NCBI GenBank assembly: GCA_016180765.1
Contig: JACPAP010000238.1
Span: forward strand, 1-15,401
Reading direction: 5' to 3'
Source: Gemmatimonadota bacterium
GTDB lineage: Bacteria > Gemmatimonadota > Gemmatimonadetes > Gemmatimonadales > GWC2-71-9
DNA length: 15,401 nt
Shown: positions 1 to 6,751 of the stretch, one piece after another
Layout: each line of letters opens with the position of its first letter
Numbering within the stretch: the stretch's first letter is position 1
The notes under the pieces: model-generated
Seen by the model: only the letters and a program-made list of their open reading frames with translations
The model's database searches: none
What the model was told of the DNA's origin: nothing
Program-made: the position numbers and the translations under genes

Positions 1-1986
1 GGACGTCCGGGCGTAGAAGGTCATGGAGCCGATGCTCTCGTTCTGACGGTAAGGCGTGAAGAACAGCGGCGGGATCTCCTGTTTCACCTCGCTGTACTTG
101 GCGTCCGTCACCAGGCCCACGATCTCGATGTTCAGCTCCCTGCCGCCGGTGCTCATGAACTTGCCCACCGCGTCCGATCCCAGGCCGAACTTGCGCGCGA
201 ACGCCTGGTTCACCACCGCCACCCGCGGGCTCCCAAGCCCGTCCGACGCGGTGAACTCCCGCCCGGCGACCAGCGGGATGCCGAGCGTGCTGAAGTAGGC
301 TGGGCCGATCACGTTGAACCGTGACTCAGCGTCAATATCGGGACCCCGCTGGAACCCCTGCACGTTCACGTCGTTGCCCCAATTGTTACCGGCGATGAGC
401 GCGACCCGCCCGGCGGAGACGGCCACCACCGCCGGGAGTGCCGCCAGCTCGTCCTCCACCTGCTGGTACAGGGTCCTGATCCGGTCCGGCTGATAGCCGT
501 TCAGGGCGGGGGACAGCTCGAACATGACCACGTTCTCGGTAGCGAGCCCCAGGTCCACCCGGCTCACGTTGGCGAGGCTCTTGATGAAGAGGCCCGCGGC
601 CACGAGCAAGGTCATGGACAGCCCGATCTGGGCGGTCACCAGGGCGTTCCGGAAGCGGGCCGCCGCGCGGGCGCCGGAGGGCTGGCCGGAGGCGGCCTTG
701 AGCACGGTCATCAAATCGGGCCGGGTAGTGTGCAGCGCGGGATAGAGCCCAAAGAGAATGCCGGCGCCAATGGAGAGAAGTCCGGCGAAGACGAAGACCT
801 TGGGCCTGAGCGTGAGCGCCAGCATCTGTGCCGCCTCGGCCGGCAGGATGGAGCCGATCAACCCCAGCGTCCAGCGCGCCACCAGGATGCCGCCGATCCC
901 ACCGAGTACGGCGAGGAGACAGGACTCGAGCAGGAGCTGGCCCACCAGTTGCGCCCGCCCGGCGCCTAGCGATCCGCGGATCGCCATCTCCTGGCTGCGG
1001 CCGGCGCCCCGCGCCAGCAGCAGGTTGGCGATGTTGGCGCACGCGATCAAGAGCACCACCCCGGTGATGGTGAGCAGCAGCATCAGCGGGGTCTCCACCT
1101 CGGCGTGGAGCGAGCTCTGCCCCCGGCGCCCGTCGGAGAGGACGATCTGCTTGGCCCGGAAGTTCGCCATGGTCTGCTCGCTCATCCCCCGCTGGAGCAC
1201 CGCCTCCACGTCATTGATGATCGCCCGGTAGATGGTATTGATCTCCGCGCTCGCCTGCTCGAGGGTCACGCCCGGCTTCAAGCGTGAGAAGAGGTAGGCC
1301 CAGTAGCTGCGGCGGTTGTCGAAGCCGTCGAACCCTCGGACCATCACCCCGCGCATGGTGATGGGGACGAAGACGTCCGGCTGGGCGCCCAGGGTGGTTC
1401 CCTCGAACCGGCGCGCGGTGACGCCGACGATGGTCATCGCCTGACCGTTCACCACCATCGTCTTGTTGAGCACGGTAGGATCTGCGCCCAGGCGGTTCTG
1501 CCAGTACCCGTGACTCAGCACGGTGACGTAATGCGCGCCGATGGTGCGATCGTCTTCGGGGCTCAGCAGGCGCCCCAACGCCGGCCGCACGCCCAGCAGC
1601 GGGAAATAGGAGCCGGAGACCAGGATGCCCTGACCGCTGATGGTTTGGTTGGCGTAGGCCAGGTTGGCGCCGAAGGGCACGTGCGCGGCGATGCCTTCGA
1701 AGGAACTCCGCGCCTGCTGCTCCAGGTCGCGGAACATCGGGTAGCTGAAGACCTCGTCGCAGCCGCCGGCGTTGCCACAGGATTGCGACCCGGGCTTGGG
1801 TCCTGGATTGGCGAAATTAACCAGGCGCCCCGACTCGGGCACCGGCAGGGCCCGGAGGACCATCTGGTCGAAGAGGGAGAAAATCGCGGCGTTGGCCCCG
1901 ATCCCCAGCGCGAGTGAGAGCAACGCGACCGCGGTGATGACGGGCGACTTGCCCAGCATACGAAAGGCGAGTTTCAGGGCGCGCAT
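1..1986 (-). CDS. ADOP-family ABC transporter permease (MacB/FtsX type), 3' end outside window
   Basis: The reading frame opens at ATG 1986 and stays open to the window edge, giving 662 codons; the C-terminus lies outside. The start MRALKLAFRMLGKSPVIT is followed by a hydrophobic segment and the family phrase AIFSLFDQMVLRALP. A MacB-like extracytoplasmic core follows (RPALGRLLSPEDDRT, then VLSHGYWQNRLGADP, about residues 130-165). Next comes an FtsX transmembrane block with LLIACANIANLLLARG, and a second periplasmic core begins before the edge. This is the layout of acidobacterial/gemmatimonadal duplicated orphan permeases, which are usually about 800 aa. No ATPase gene is adjacent. By family it is a membrane export or mechanotransmission permease; the substrate cannot be told. 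It starts 6 nt after the preceding small membrane gene, so it is probably the last gene of an operon with it and the CDGSH gene. No Shine-Dalgarno is evident. Confidence 0.93.
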   Translation of the reverse strand, partial: MRALKLAFRMLGKSPVITAVALLSLALGIGANAAIFSLFDQMVLRALPVPESGRLVNFANPGPKPGSQSCGNAGGCDEVFSYPMFRDLEQQARSSFEGIAAHVPFGANLAYANQTISGQGILVSGSYFPLLGVRPALGRLLSPEDDRTIGAHYVTVLSHGYWQNRLGADPTVLNKTMVVNGQAMTIVGVTARRFEGTTLGAQPDVFVPITMRGVMVRGFDGFDNRRSYWAYLFSRLKPGVTLEQASAEINTIYRAIINDVEAVLQRGMSEQTMANFRAKQIVLSDGRRGQSSLHAEVETPLMLLLTITGVVLLIACANIANLLLARGAGRSQEMAIRGSLGAGRAQLVGQLLLESCLLAVLGGIGGILVARWTLGLIGSILPAEAAQMLALTLRPKVFVFAGLLSIGAGILFGLYPALHTTRPDLMTVLKAASGQPSGARAAARFRNALVTAQIGLSMTLLVAAGLFIKSLANVSRVDLGLATENVVMFELSPALNGYQPDRIRTLYQQVEDELAALPAVVAVSAGRVALIAGNNWGNDVNVQGFQRGPDIDAESRFNVIGPAYFSTLGIPLVAGREFTASDGLGSPRVAVVNQAFARKFGLGSDAVGKFMSTGGRELNIEIVGLVTDAKYSEVKQEIPPLFFTPYRQNESIGSMTFYARTS

Positions 1987-1992
1987 AGGTGG

Positions 1993-2253
1993 TTACGGTG
2001 CTTGACGTCGGAAAGACGACCAGATCGCGATGCTGGCCACCAGCAGATTGGCCGCGATCACCGGCAGCGCGCCGATCAGGGCGCCGTACACGGCCCACAT
2101 GCAAGCGGCCAGACCCTGGACCCGCCGGAGCGTCGTCGGTTGCTTGGAGAAATACGAGCTCATGAAGACCGCGGTCGCCAGCCACGCTATCCAGTCGATT
2201 GATCGTATCACGGGTCTAAAGCTACAATCAACGCCGGTGCCGGCACGAGCCAT
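1993..2253 (-). CDS. Small membrane protein, SemiSWEET/YgjV-like
   Basis: Read from ATG 2253 this gives 86 aa. A GTG at 2211 would give 72 aa and begins right before the conserved-looking core (IDWIAWLATAVFMSSYF), so the true start is open. The core has three hydrophobic stretches separated by a short basic stretch (KQPTTLRRVQGLAA), then MWAVYGALIGALPVIAANLLV and a third helix. This resembles short YgjV or SemiSWEET/PQ-loop-like membrane proteins; that assignment is from pattern memory, and the substrate is unknown. It begins 4 nt after the CDGSH stop and ends 6 nt before the permease start, so the three are likely co-transcribed. Before the GTG lies a TAGCTT hexamer at 7 nt, which would suit a leaderless start there. 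Confidence 0.65.
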   Translation of the reverse strand: MARAGTGVDCSFRPVIRSIDWIAWLATAVFMSSYFSKQPTTLRRVQGLAACMWAVYGALIGALPVIAANLLVASIAIWSSFRRQAP

Positions 2254-2257
2254 TGAT

Positions 2258-2929
2258 TCATTGTCCGTCCTCGAATCCGTCCCAGTGCGAGCCGTCACAA
2301 AATGGCTTGTTCTTGGATCGCCCGCACCGGCACAAGGCGTAATGCTCCCGGGACGCCCCCTGGCCCCAGGCCGACTCCTCCACCCGGAGCTCGATCCGCC
2401 CGGTCACCTGCAGGGGGCCGTTCTCTGACGCGAGGATCTGCGGCGGCCGCTCCTGATCCCGGTGCTCCACGCCGTCCATGGCGTAGCTCAACGCCCCGGA
2501 GGGGCAGCGCTTTACCTGCGCGATGATCCGATCCTCGTCCGTCCCCGCCGGATCAATCCACGGCTCCTGACGCAGCAGGAACACCGAGGGCAGGTCGTCC
2601 GTGCAATGCGCGGCGTGGGAGCAGATCCCGCGGTTGTCGAACACGGTGAGACGCCCATGACCGTACGCTACCCGCCGGTCCTTGCTGCCGTCGGTCTTCC
2701 GCGAGCTGTCGAACGGCACCGTCTTGTGGGTCCCGTCGCAGAACGGCTTGGTCTTGGAATTCCCGCAGCGGCACAACGAGTAGGCGGGCTTGGTGGGCAA
2801 CACCTCTCCCCGCGCGTTCACCAGGTTCTCGACGTGGAAGACCCGGAAGGGGCCGTTGGGCTTGAGCTCGATGCGCGGCGTGGGATCGACCGGCTCCGCC
2901 GGTGGGGTGCCAATGGGTTGTCCAGTCAT
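2258..2929 (-). CDS. Double CDGSH iron-sulfur protein with central Fer4_19-like domain
   Basis: 223 aa from ATG 2929. The N-terminal third contains CRCGNSKTKPFCDGTH and the C-terminus CRCGRSKNKPFCDGSH; both fit the CDGSH signature, in which three Cys and one His bind a [2Fe-2S] cluster. Between them lies a divergent monocluster ferredoxin-like segment (GICSHAAHC, then KRCPSGALSY), matching the Fer4_19 type. The protein is therefore a soluble multi-cluster redox or Fe-S handling protein; its partner is unknown. The open frame extends further upstream to 3172, but that part is antisense to an aminotransferase fragment, and the protein-like sequence begins at MTGQPIGTPP. No Shine-Dalgarno precedes this ATG; a TACCTT hexamer ends 8 nt before it, hinting at a leaderless mRNA. 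It is first in a tight three-gene run with the small membrane protein and the permease. Confidence 0.92.
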   Translation of the reverse strand: MTGQPIGTPPAEPVDPTPRIELKPNGPFRVFHVENLVNARGEVLPTKPAYSLCRCGNSKTKPFCDGTHKTVPFDSSRKTDGSKDRRVAYGHGRLTVFDNRGICSHAAHCTDDLPSVFLLRQEPWIDPAGTDEDRIIAQVKRCPSGALSYAMDGVEHRDQERPPQILASENGPLQVTGRIELRVEESAWGQGASREHYALCRCGRSKNKPFCDGSHWDGFEDGQ

Positions 2930-2937
2930 GGAGGAAT

Positions 2938-2943
2938 AAGGTA
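2938..2943 (-). promoter_or_regulatory. Possible -10 element for a leaderless CDGSH transcript
   Basis: TACCTT on the minus strand, 8 nt before ATG 2929, fits the TANNNT pattern seen before leaderless genes in some GC-rich bacteria. I see no convincing -35, and no Shine-Dalgarno lies between it and the ATG. Weak by itself. Confidence 0.25.
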
Positions 2944-3002
2944 TTGGGTTCGCCTGCGGGCCGCGCGGCGTCCTCGCGCGATCCCCATTCCGCGGTCCTG
3001 CC

Positions 3003-3192
3003 CGGGCGCCAAACCCATCCAGCTCAGCCAGAACGAAAACCCGCTCGGCCTCTCGGACGTCGCCCGCCAGGCGGTGCTGGACGCCCTGAGCGAGGCGAAT
3101 CGCTACCCCGGCCAATACTGCTAGGCCCCGCTCACCACGCTGGCCGCCAAGCACGGCATCGAACGGCGGCAAATCGTCCTGGGCAACGGCTC
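3003..3192 (+). pseudogene. Fragment of HisC-like PLP aminotransferase
   Basis: The plus frame reads GAKPIQLSQNENPLGLSDV, then ARQAVLDALSEANRYPGQY, meets TAG at 3122-3124, and continues in the same frame as APLTTLAAKHGIERRQIVLGNGS. The NENPLG and LGNGS phrases are typical of the N-terminal part of histidinol-phosphate aminotransferase-like class I/II enzymes, which are normally about 350-380 aa. Here only about 60 residues remain, with an internal stop and no start codon or catalytic lysine region. At about 3193 the similarity switches abruptly to an ADOP fragment on the other strand. It is a dead remnant; the original substrate cannot be told. Confidence 0.75.
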
Positions 3193-3345
3193 CAGATGGC
3201 CGTTGACGGTGATCGCCCGGTTCAGCACGCCCGGATCGGCGCCCAGACGGTTCTCCCAGTACCGATGACTCAGCACGGCCACGTAGTGTCCGCCGATGGT
3301 CCGATCATGGTCCGGACCTAGCAACCGCCCCAACGACGGCCGCAA
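3193..3345 (-). pseudogene. Internal fragment of a second ADOP permease
   Basis: The minus frame reads RPSLGRLLGPDHDRTIGGHY, then VAVLSHRYWENRLGADPGVL and NRAITVNGH. This lines up with RPALGRLLSPEDDRTIGAHY, then VTVLSHGYWQNRLGADPTVL and NKTMVVNGQ in the permease at 1-1986; the DNA is also visibly alike (compare 1502-1590 with 3256-3345). Similarity ends at about 3193, where the aminotransferase fragment begins, and at about 3345. It represents about 50 codons of the first periplasmic core. Together with the N-terminal remnant at 3891-4046, in the same order and strand, it is probably what is left of one paralogous permease. Confidence 0.8.
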
Positions 3346-3392
3346 GGGCGCGACCGCCCAGGCGGGACGGGAGCGGCGCGAGGGGTATCTCA

Positions 3393-3710
3393 GGACGCTT
3401 CGTCGAGCTAGCCCCGGGCAACGTGGCAGCCCGCCTGCTGCTCATCGAAGTGCTGCTCAGGAACGCCCAACCCGATGAGGCCTTGGCGCACCTCGAGCAG
3501 CTCCGCGCTCGGATCCCCGAACTCCCCGCCCAGGCAGAGTCGTTTCACGACGCGGCAGTCGAGCACCTGCGGGAGGGCCGTGCCGACCGCGCGCTCCATC
3601 CCATGCTGACGTTCGCCAACTTCCTCAAGGCCACCGGAGCGTACCAGGTCGCAATCCTAGATCTCGAGTGCCCCGGTGGCGTGCTGATCGGTTTCCCGAC
3701 TCATACTGGT
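3393..3710 (+). pseudogene. TPR-like protein fragment
   Basis: A plus frame without a convincing start reads RFVELAPGNVAARLLLIEVL, then LRNAQPDEALAHLEQLRARI. This has the spacing of tetratricopeptide helices (P..VAARLLLIEVLL and PDEALAHLEQL). It continues through HDAAVEHLREGRADRALHPM to AILDLECPGGVLIGFP, after which the frame turns into low-complexity Arg/Gly codons. Codon usage looks coding over this stretch only. It sits antisense between the two ADOP remnants, so it was probably brought in by rearrangement. The parent protein and its function are not recognised. Confidence 0.5.
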
Positions 3711-3890
3711 CTACGCCGTGGTGTTCGTCGGGGTGTGGGTGCTGTTGCTGGTGCCCCCGTATCGAAGGGGCGTGTACTTGCGGGTGTGAGCGTCCGTACG
3801 CTGTCAGCCTCGAGGCGCGTCACCGCGTGCGCGCCTCAGGCGATGGTGCGGTAGATCGAGAACGCCCTGACGCATTTGTTGCCGGGAGGA
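3711..3890. other. Non-coding or eroded stretch
   Basis: I see no intact gene here. A plus frame shifted by one from the TPR fragment encodes a single strongly hydrophobic segment (VYAVVFVGVWVLLLVPP) followed by YRRGVYLRV and a stop. It has no start codon, because a TGA lies just upstream, so it could be a frameshifted tail of the TPR gene or unrelated debris. Confidence 0.35.
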
Positions 3891-4046
3891 TTACGGCCCG
3901 CCTGGGAGGGCGCGGAGGACCATCTGGTCGAAGAGGGAGAATACCGCGGCGTCGGCGCCGATCCCGAACGCCAGGGAGAGGATGGCGACGGCGCTGATGA
4001 CCGGCGCCATCGCGAGGGTTCTGAGGCCGAGTTTCAGGGCACGCAT
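3891..4046 (-). pseudogene. N-terminal fragment of a second ADOP permease
   Basis: ATG 4046 begins MRALKLGLRTLAMAPVIS and continues through AFGIGADAAVFSLFDQMVLR to ALPGGP and a stop, 51 codons in all. The intact neighbour begins MRALKLAFRMLGKSPVIT and carries AIFSLFDQMVLRALP. A 29-bp stretch is identical between 1853-1881 and 3913-3941. The open frame contains only the first membrane helix and the start of the periplasmic domain, so a functional permease is impossible. It belongs with the remnant at 3193-3345. Confidence 0.85.
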
Positions 4047-4128
4047 TCAGGGCCTACCTGGGTCGCTTCGCGGGTTTGACGCTTGGAGCGGGCAACAGCT
4101 TTCGGGGGGAGGGCCAAGCCGGGAGGTC

Positions 4129-4506
4129 TCAGAACGCCGCCGCGAGCGCGCGGGCGAAGGTCTTGACCTGACTCACGTCGCGGCGCTGACAGCACGCCAG
4201 GTGCAGGAGGTCCCGCGCGGTCAGGGCCGGGTAGCTTGCGACCAACACGCGGGCCAATCGCACGTCTTCCCGCTCCACCGGCCACACGTCCGCGATCCGC
4301 GCCTCGGCCAGCGTGAGGGCGGCGTCCAGGGTTTCGAGCCGGTTCACCGGCAGGTAGGCGTGCAGCAGCTCCTGGAGCACCTCCGCCGAGGTGACCAGCC
4401 GATCGTCGTGTTGCAGGGCCTGCTCGAAGAACGCCTGCGCGTCCTGCCGCAGCGGGTGCTCGCGGCCCACGGCGTACATCAGGACGTTGGCGTCAACGAA
4501 AATCAC
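4129..4506 (-). CDS. VapC-type PIN-domain protein, probably a decaying orphan toxin
   Basis: 125 aa from GTG 4506, beginning MIFVDANVLMYAVGREHPLR. PIN acidic positions are visible: Asp5, a Glu in the SAEVLQELLHAY stretch (Glu42 or Glu46), and Asp99 in TARDLLHLACC. The usual last acidic position falls in KTFARAL, where Ala118 (GCC) stands in place of the expected Asp; one base change would restore GAC. PIN toxins are Mg-dependent endoribonucleases that cleave tRNA or other RNA and are normally held by a cognate antitoxin. The start overlaps the preceding antitoxin tail by 4 nt (GTGA), as in many vapBC operons, but the antitoxin is truncated. The missing acidic residue and the lost antitoxin together suggest an inactive or tolerated relic. 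The length is normal for the family. Confidence 0.85.
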   Translation of the reverse strand: MIFVDANVLMYAVGREHPLRQDAQAFFEQALQHDDRLVTSAEVLQELLHAYLPVNRLETLDAALTLAEARIADVWPVEREDVRLARVLVASYPALTARDLLHLACCQRRDVSQVKTFARALAAAF

Positions 4507-4583
4507 GACGGCGCGGCGCCTGAGCGCATGGAATCTTCGATCACCCGGCGGTGCTCATCCCAGTCGGGCTCGCGGCCGGTACA
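4503..4583 (-). pseudogene. Antitoxin C-terminal tail (truncated vapB-like gene)
   Basis: In the frame that stops at TGA 4505-4503, overlapping the PIN start, the last codons read GREPDWDEHRRVIEDSMRSG and then AAPS. This charged helix ahead of a 4-nt overlap with a PIN gene is what the end of a VapB-like antitoxin looks like. Upstream of about 4583 the frame becomes antisense to the SRPBCC gene and loses protein character, and no start or DNA-binding domain is present. It appears cut off by a rearrangement. Identification rests on position and composition. Confidence 0.45.
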
Positions 4584-5106
4584 GGACCGGTGGCGATTGC
4601 GGTTTGAGCGGGTGCTGCCGCATTCCCCGGAGACGGTGTGGCGGGCGCTCACGGAGGAGGAGCACCTGAAGACGTGGTTTCCCACCACCATCGAAGGCCA
4701 GCTCAAGACCGGGGCGCGTTTGACGTTCCGCCACCGCGGCGCCGAGATGCCGCCCACCACCGGCGAAATGATCGCGTGCGAGCGCGCCAGGGTGTTGGAG
4801 TTCACCTGGGGGTTCTCGGGGGATGAGCGTGATCGCCCGGAGCATACCCGGGTCGAGCTTCACCCTGAGGGGAAGGGTTGCCGGCTGGTGTTCGCCACGA
4901 CGTACGACCAGGTGGGCAAGTCGGCGCGGGACGCGGCGGGGTGGCACGACTGCTTCGACTTGCTGGAGGTACACCTTCGCGGGGAGCGTTTGGCTACCAG
5001 CGGGCCGGAGCGGTGGAAGCCGCTGAACCGCCTGTACAGGGAGCGGTTTGGTCCGGAGGCGGCCACTATCGGGCCGCCGGAGACGATGAAGGAGTATCGG
5101 GAGTAA
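4528..5106 (+). CDS. SRPBCC / AHSA1-domain protein
   Basis: 192 aa from ATG 4528. The recognisable fold begins around residue 22 with DRWRLRFERVLPHSPETVWR, then ALTEEEHLKTWFPTTIEG. It continues through LTFRHRGAEMPPTTGEMI and LEFTWGFSG to GWHDCFDLLEVHLRG, as in AHSA1/START-like ligand-binding proteins. These are soluble single-domain proteins that bind hydrophobic ligands or act as Hsp90 co-chaperone-like factors; the ligand here is unknown. About the first 20 residues (ESSITRRCSSQSGSRPV) do not look like the family and lie exactly antisense to the antitoxin tail, so the native 5' end may be lost or the true start may be later (TTG 4597). It is transcribed away from the PIN gene, and no Shine-Dalgarno is evident. 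Confidence 0.8.
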   Translation: MESSITRRCSSQSGSRPVQDRWRLRFERVLPHSPETVWRALTEEEHLKTWFPTTIEGQLKTGARLTFRHRGAEMPPTTGEMIACERARVLEFTWGFSGDERDRPEHTRVELHPEGKGCRLVFATTYDQVGKSARDAAGWHDCFDLLEVHLRGERLATSGPERWKPLNRLYRERFGPEAATIGPPETMKEYRE

Positions 5107-5151
5107 GCCGACCCGGCGTGGTAGCGGCCGCAGTCCGTGGTGAGACGCCCC

Positions 5152-5198
5152 CACGCCTGATAAGCGTGAGGTCAGTGGTTCAACTCCACTCAGGCCCA
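5152..5198 (+). pseudogene. 3' half of tRNA-Ile(GAT), remnant or att-type site
   Basis: The stretch has the elements of a tRNA-Ile 3' half in order: anticodon stem CACGC (5152-5156), loop CTGATAA with anticodon GAT (5157-5163), stem GCGTG (5164-5168), variable AGGTC, T-stem AGTGG, T-loop TTCAACT, stem CCACT, 3' acceptor strand CAGGCCC, and discriminator A at 5198. No CCA is encoded. The matching 5' half (a GGGCCTG acceptor strand and a D-arm) is absent just upstream, so this cannot be a working tRNA. Displaced 3' tRNA halves typically mark integrase-mediated insertion at tRNA genes. Confidence 0.75.
5154..5173 (+). repeat. 20-bp direct repeat, left copy (tRNA-Ile core)
   Basis: The sequence from the anticodon stem through the variable region of the tRNA-Ile remnant is identical, base for base over 20 nt, to 7163-7182 in the same orientation. 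The bases on either side differ. It fits the core of an attachment site flanking the AbiE island. Confidence 0.8.
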
Positions 5199-5301
5199 TG
5201 ACGGACGGGCGGACGGTCGGGACAACGACTTACGCGCAGCCCTGCTGGGTCTGATCAGGCCTGGTGGGGCTTCGTCGTTATGACTGACAAGCATCGCGAC
5301 C

Positions 5302-5940
5302 CTACACGACCAAGCCCACACCTTCTGCCAGCTGCCACCACCGCTCCTGCACTGCAATTCGCAACGGCGGATGGTCGATCAATGCGACCCAGCGTTTCAT
5401 CTCGCAAGCCGAGAAGTCGGCCGGCACATCGAGCTCTGGAAGGGATGAGAACCGGCGGCCTTTGCGGGAGGAGAAATACAGCGTGTCGAACAACGCCTTC
5501 TCAGGCGTCGCGATGTCGAAGGTCCCCGTCCTGCGATACAGCTTGAAGCCACCGAACAGATCCGCCTGAATTCTGTAGAACTCGTAGGCCGCGACTGCCG
5601 ATTTGAGCGCCGGCCGCTGCGCCGTCGTCACGACGTGCACGGCGCGCGGGATCTGGTCAATCATCCCGTGCAGGTTGAGCGCGGAGAGCAGCGAGACGTA
5701 CCCGCCTGGTTGCTCCGCAAACAGGTTGGGAACCACCGCATACGGTGAGAAGTCGGGGTGGTTGGGAACGGCCCAGAGGCCTCGCCGGATCCTTGTCACC
5801 ATGTGGCCTCTGGCGAGCTCCGCAAGGTCCCGGGACGCGTTGGAGCGGGCGATGCCCGCACGCTCCGCTACCACCGCCGTGGTGAACACCGGCGAATGCG
5901 GCAGTAGCTCGTTCCAGATCACGCGTGCAACGTGGTTCAT
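5302..5940 (-). CDS. AbiEi-family antitoxin, winged-helix regulator
   Basis: 212 aa from ATG 5940. The N-terminal ~58 residues form a winged helix-turn-helix (FTTAVVAERAGIARSNASRD, then LAELARGHMVTRIRRGLWAV). The remainder has the C-terminal character of AbiEi antitoxins, with YVSLLSALNLHGMIDQIP, VHVVTTAQRP and a late TPEKALFDTLYF motif. In studied AbiE systems this protein neutralises the AbiEii nucleotidyltransferase and represses the operon by binding inverted repeats at the promoter. Here it is the downstream gene, and its ATG overlaps the toxin stop by 4 nt (ATGA), so translation is probably coupled. The open frame extends upstream to 6006, but that part is antisense-like and inside the toxin gene. 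It is convergent with the SRPBCC gene. Confidence 0.88.
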   Translation of the reverse strand: MNHVARVIWNELLPHSPVFTTAVVAERAGIARSNASRDLAELARGHMVTRIRRGLWAVPNHPDFSPYAVVPNLFAEQPGGYVSLLSALNLHGMIDQIPRAVHVVTTAQRPALKSAVAAYEFYRIQADLFGGFKLYRRTGTFDIATPEKALFDTLYFSSRKGRRFSSLPELDVPADFSACEMKRWVALIDHPPLRIAVQERWWQLAEGVGLVV

Positions 5941-6743
5941 TCCTGCTCCTGTCGCTGCAAGACGCCCTCGATGAGCGCCGCCGCCCGAAGGCGCATTTCG
6001 TCCCACATACTCTCCGAGGCGTAACCGGATCGAGCCGCGTCTCCCAGGAACTCGAACACCTGCCCCTGGTACTCGCTGTACCTGATGGCCAGTGCTCGAG
6101 CGTGAGCCTCCTCCAGCCGTTCTCGCCGGAGCGCCTTTGCAAGAAAGGCGAGCAGCTCGTCCGTGGGAGCATCCGGTACGAGTACGTGGATGTCGAACAC
6201 GTCGCGCGCCTGAGCCTCCCGACGGCCGCCTAGCGCATCGATCTTCTGTCTGACCGCTGCCTCCCGGACGTAGTGCCGCACCTGGAACGTGTCCACGCCA
6301 TGGGCGTCCAGGACTCCCGAACTGGGCGTCTCGAGGACGACCCGATCGACCGCATGGCGTTTCCGAAACGAGACTTCGACCTTCGTCGGGTACCGCACGC
6401 CCCCGCCCGCGATGACCCCAAACTTGTAGCGGAACGTCGTCTCGGTGTCCTTGTTGGGCCCCTCGCCCGGGTCGAGTCCCCGGATACCGAATGCCTGAAG
6501 CCGTCGGGTGAACTCACGGGCATCGAACAGCCCCTTGAGGCAGTTGCGGATCGCGGCCGAACCCTCCACCGTTCCGTCCAGGTCCATGTCCGCGGAGTAG
6601 CGGACGCTGCCGAAGAAGAGGCGGAGATTGATGCCACCCTTCGCGGTGACAGCGCCGGCGCGGCGGACACCCACGAGCTCCCGGAGGATTAGAAGGTGAA
6701 CGAGTTCTCGGGCGGTAACAGGCGAAAGCCTTGGTTCTGTCAT
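5937..6743 (-). CDS. AbiEii/AbiGii-family nucleotidyltransferase toxin
   Basis: 268 aa from ATG 6743. Polymerase-beta-like nucleotidyltransferase motifs are visible: KGGINLRL (residues 35-42), the metal-binding RYSADMDLD (Asp52 and Asp54), KVEVS (121-125), and QKIDALGGRREAQARDVFDI (166-185, with Lys167, Arg180, Asp181 and Asp184). These match AbiEii toxins, which transfer nucleotides to RNA (several family members modify tRNA 3' ends) and cause phage abortive infection or growth arrest. All expected catalytic positions are present and the length is normal. The gene is first in its operon, with the antitoxin second, the reverse of the classical AbiEi-AbiEii order. A sigma70-like promoter and an inverted-repeat operator lie directly upstream. 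No clear Shine-Dalgarno precedes the ATG. Confidence 0.9.
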   Translation of the reverse strand: MTEPRLSPVTARELVHLLILRELVGVRRAGAVTAKGGINLRLFFGSVRYSADMDLDGTVEGSAAIRNCLKGLFDAREFTRRLQAFGIRGLDPGEGPNKDTETTFRYKFGVIAGGGVRYPTKVEVSFRKRHAVDRVVLETPSSGVLDAHGVDTFQVRHYVREAAVRQKIDALGGRREAQARDVFDIHVLVPDAPTDELLAFLAKALRRERLEEAHARALAIRYSEYQGQVFEFLGDAARSGYASESMWDEMRLRAAALIEGVLQRQEQE

Positions 6744-6751
6744 TATCGTAT

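Noticed and set aside
386..1042. Arg/Gly/Pro-rich minus-strand frame inside the permease
   Set aside because: It is out of frame with the permease and has low-complexity composition typical of shadow frames in GC-rich DNA.
2930..3172. N-terminal extension of the CDGSH frame
   Set aside because: The extra 81 residues are antisense to the aminotransferase fragment and look unlike the family; the protein-like part begins at ATG 2929.
3256..3345. ADOP likeness as a repeat element
   Set aside because: The similarity to 1502-1590 follows codon structure of a paralogous permease and is better explained as a pseudogene fragment than as a mobile repeat.
3982..4527. Long open plus-strand frame leading into the SRPBCC gene (374 codons in all)
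   Set aside because: This part is antisense to the ADOP remnant and the PIN gene, which have clear family motifs; its own translation has no recognisable protein character.
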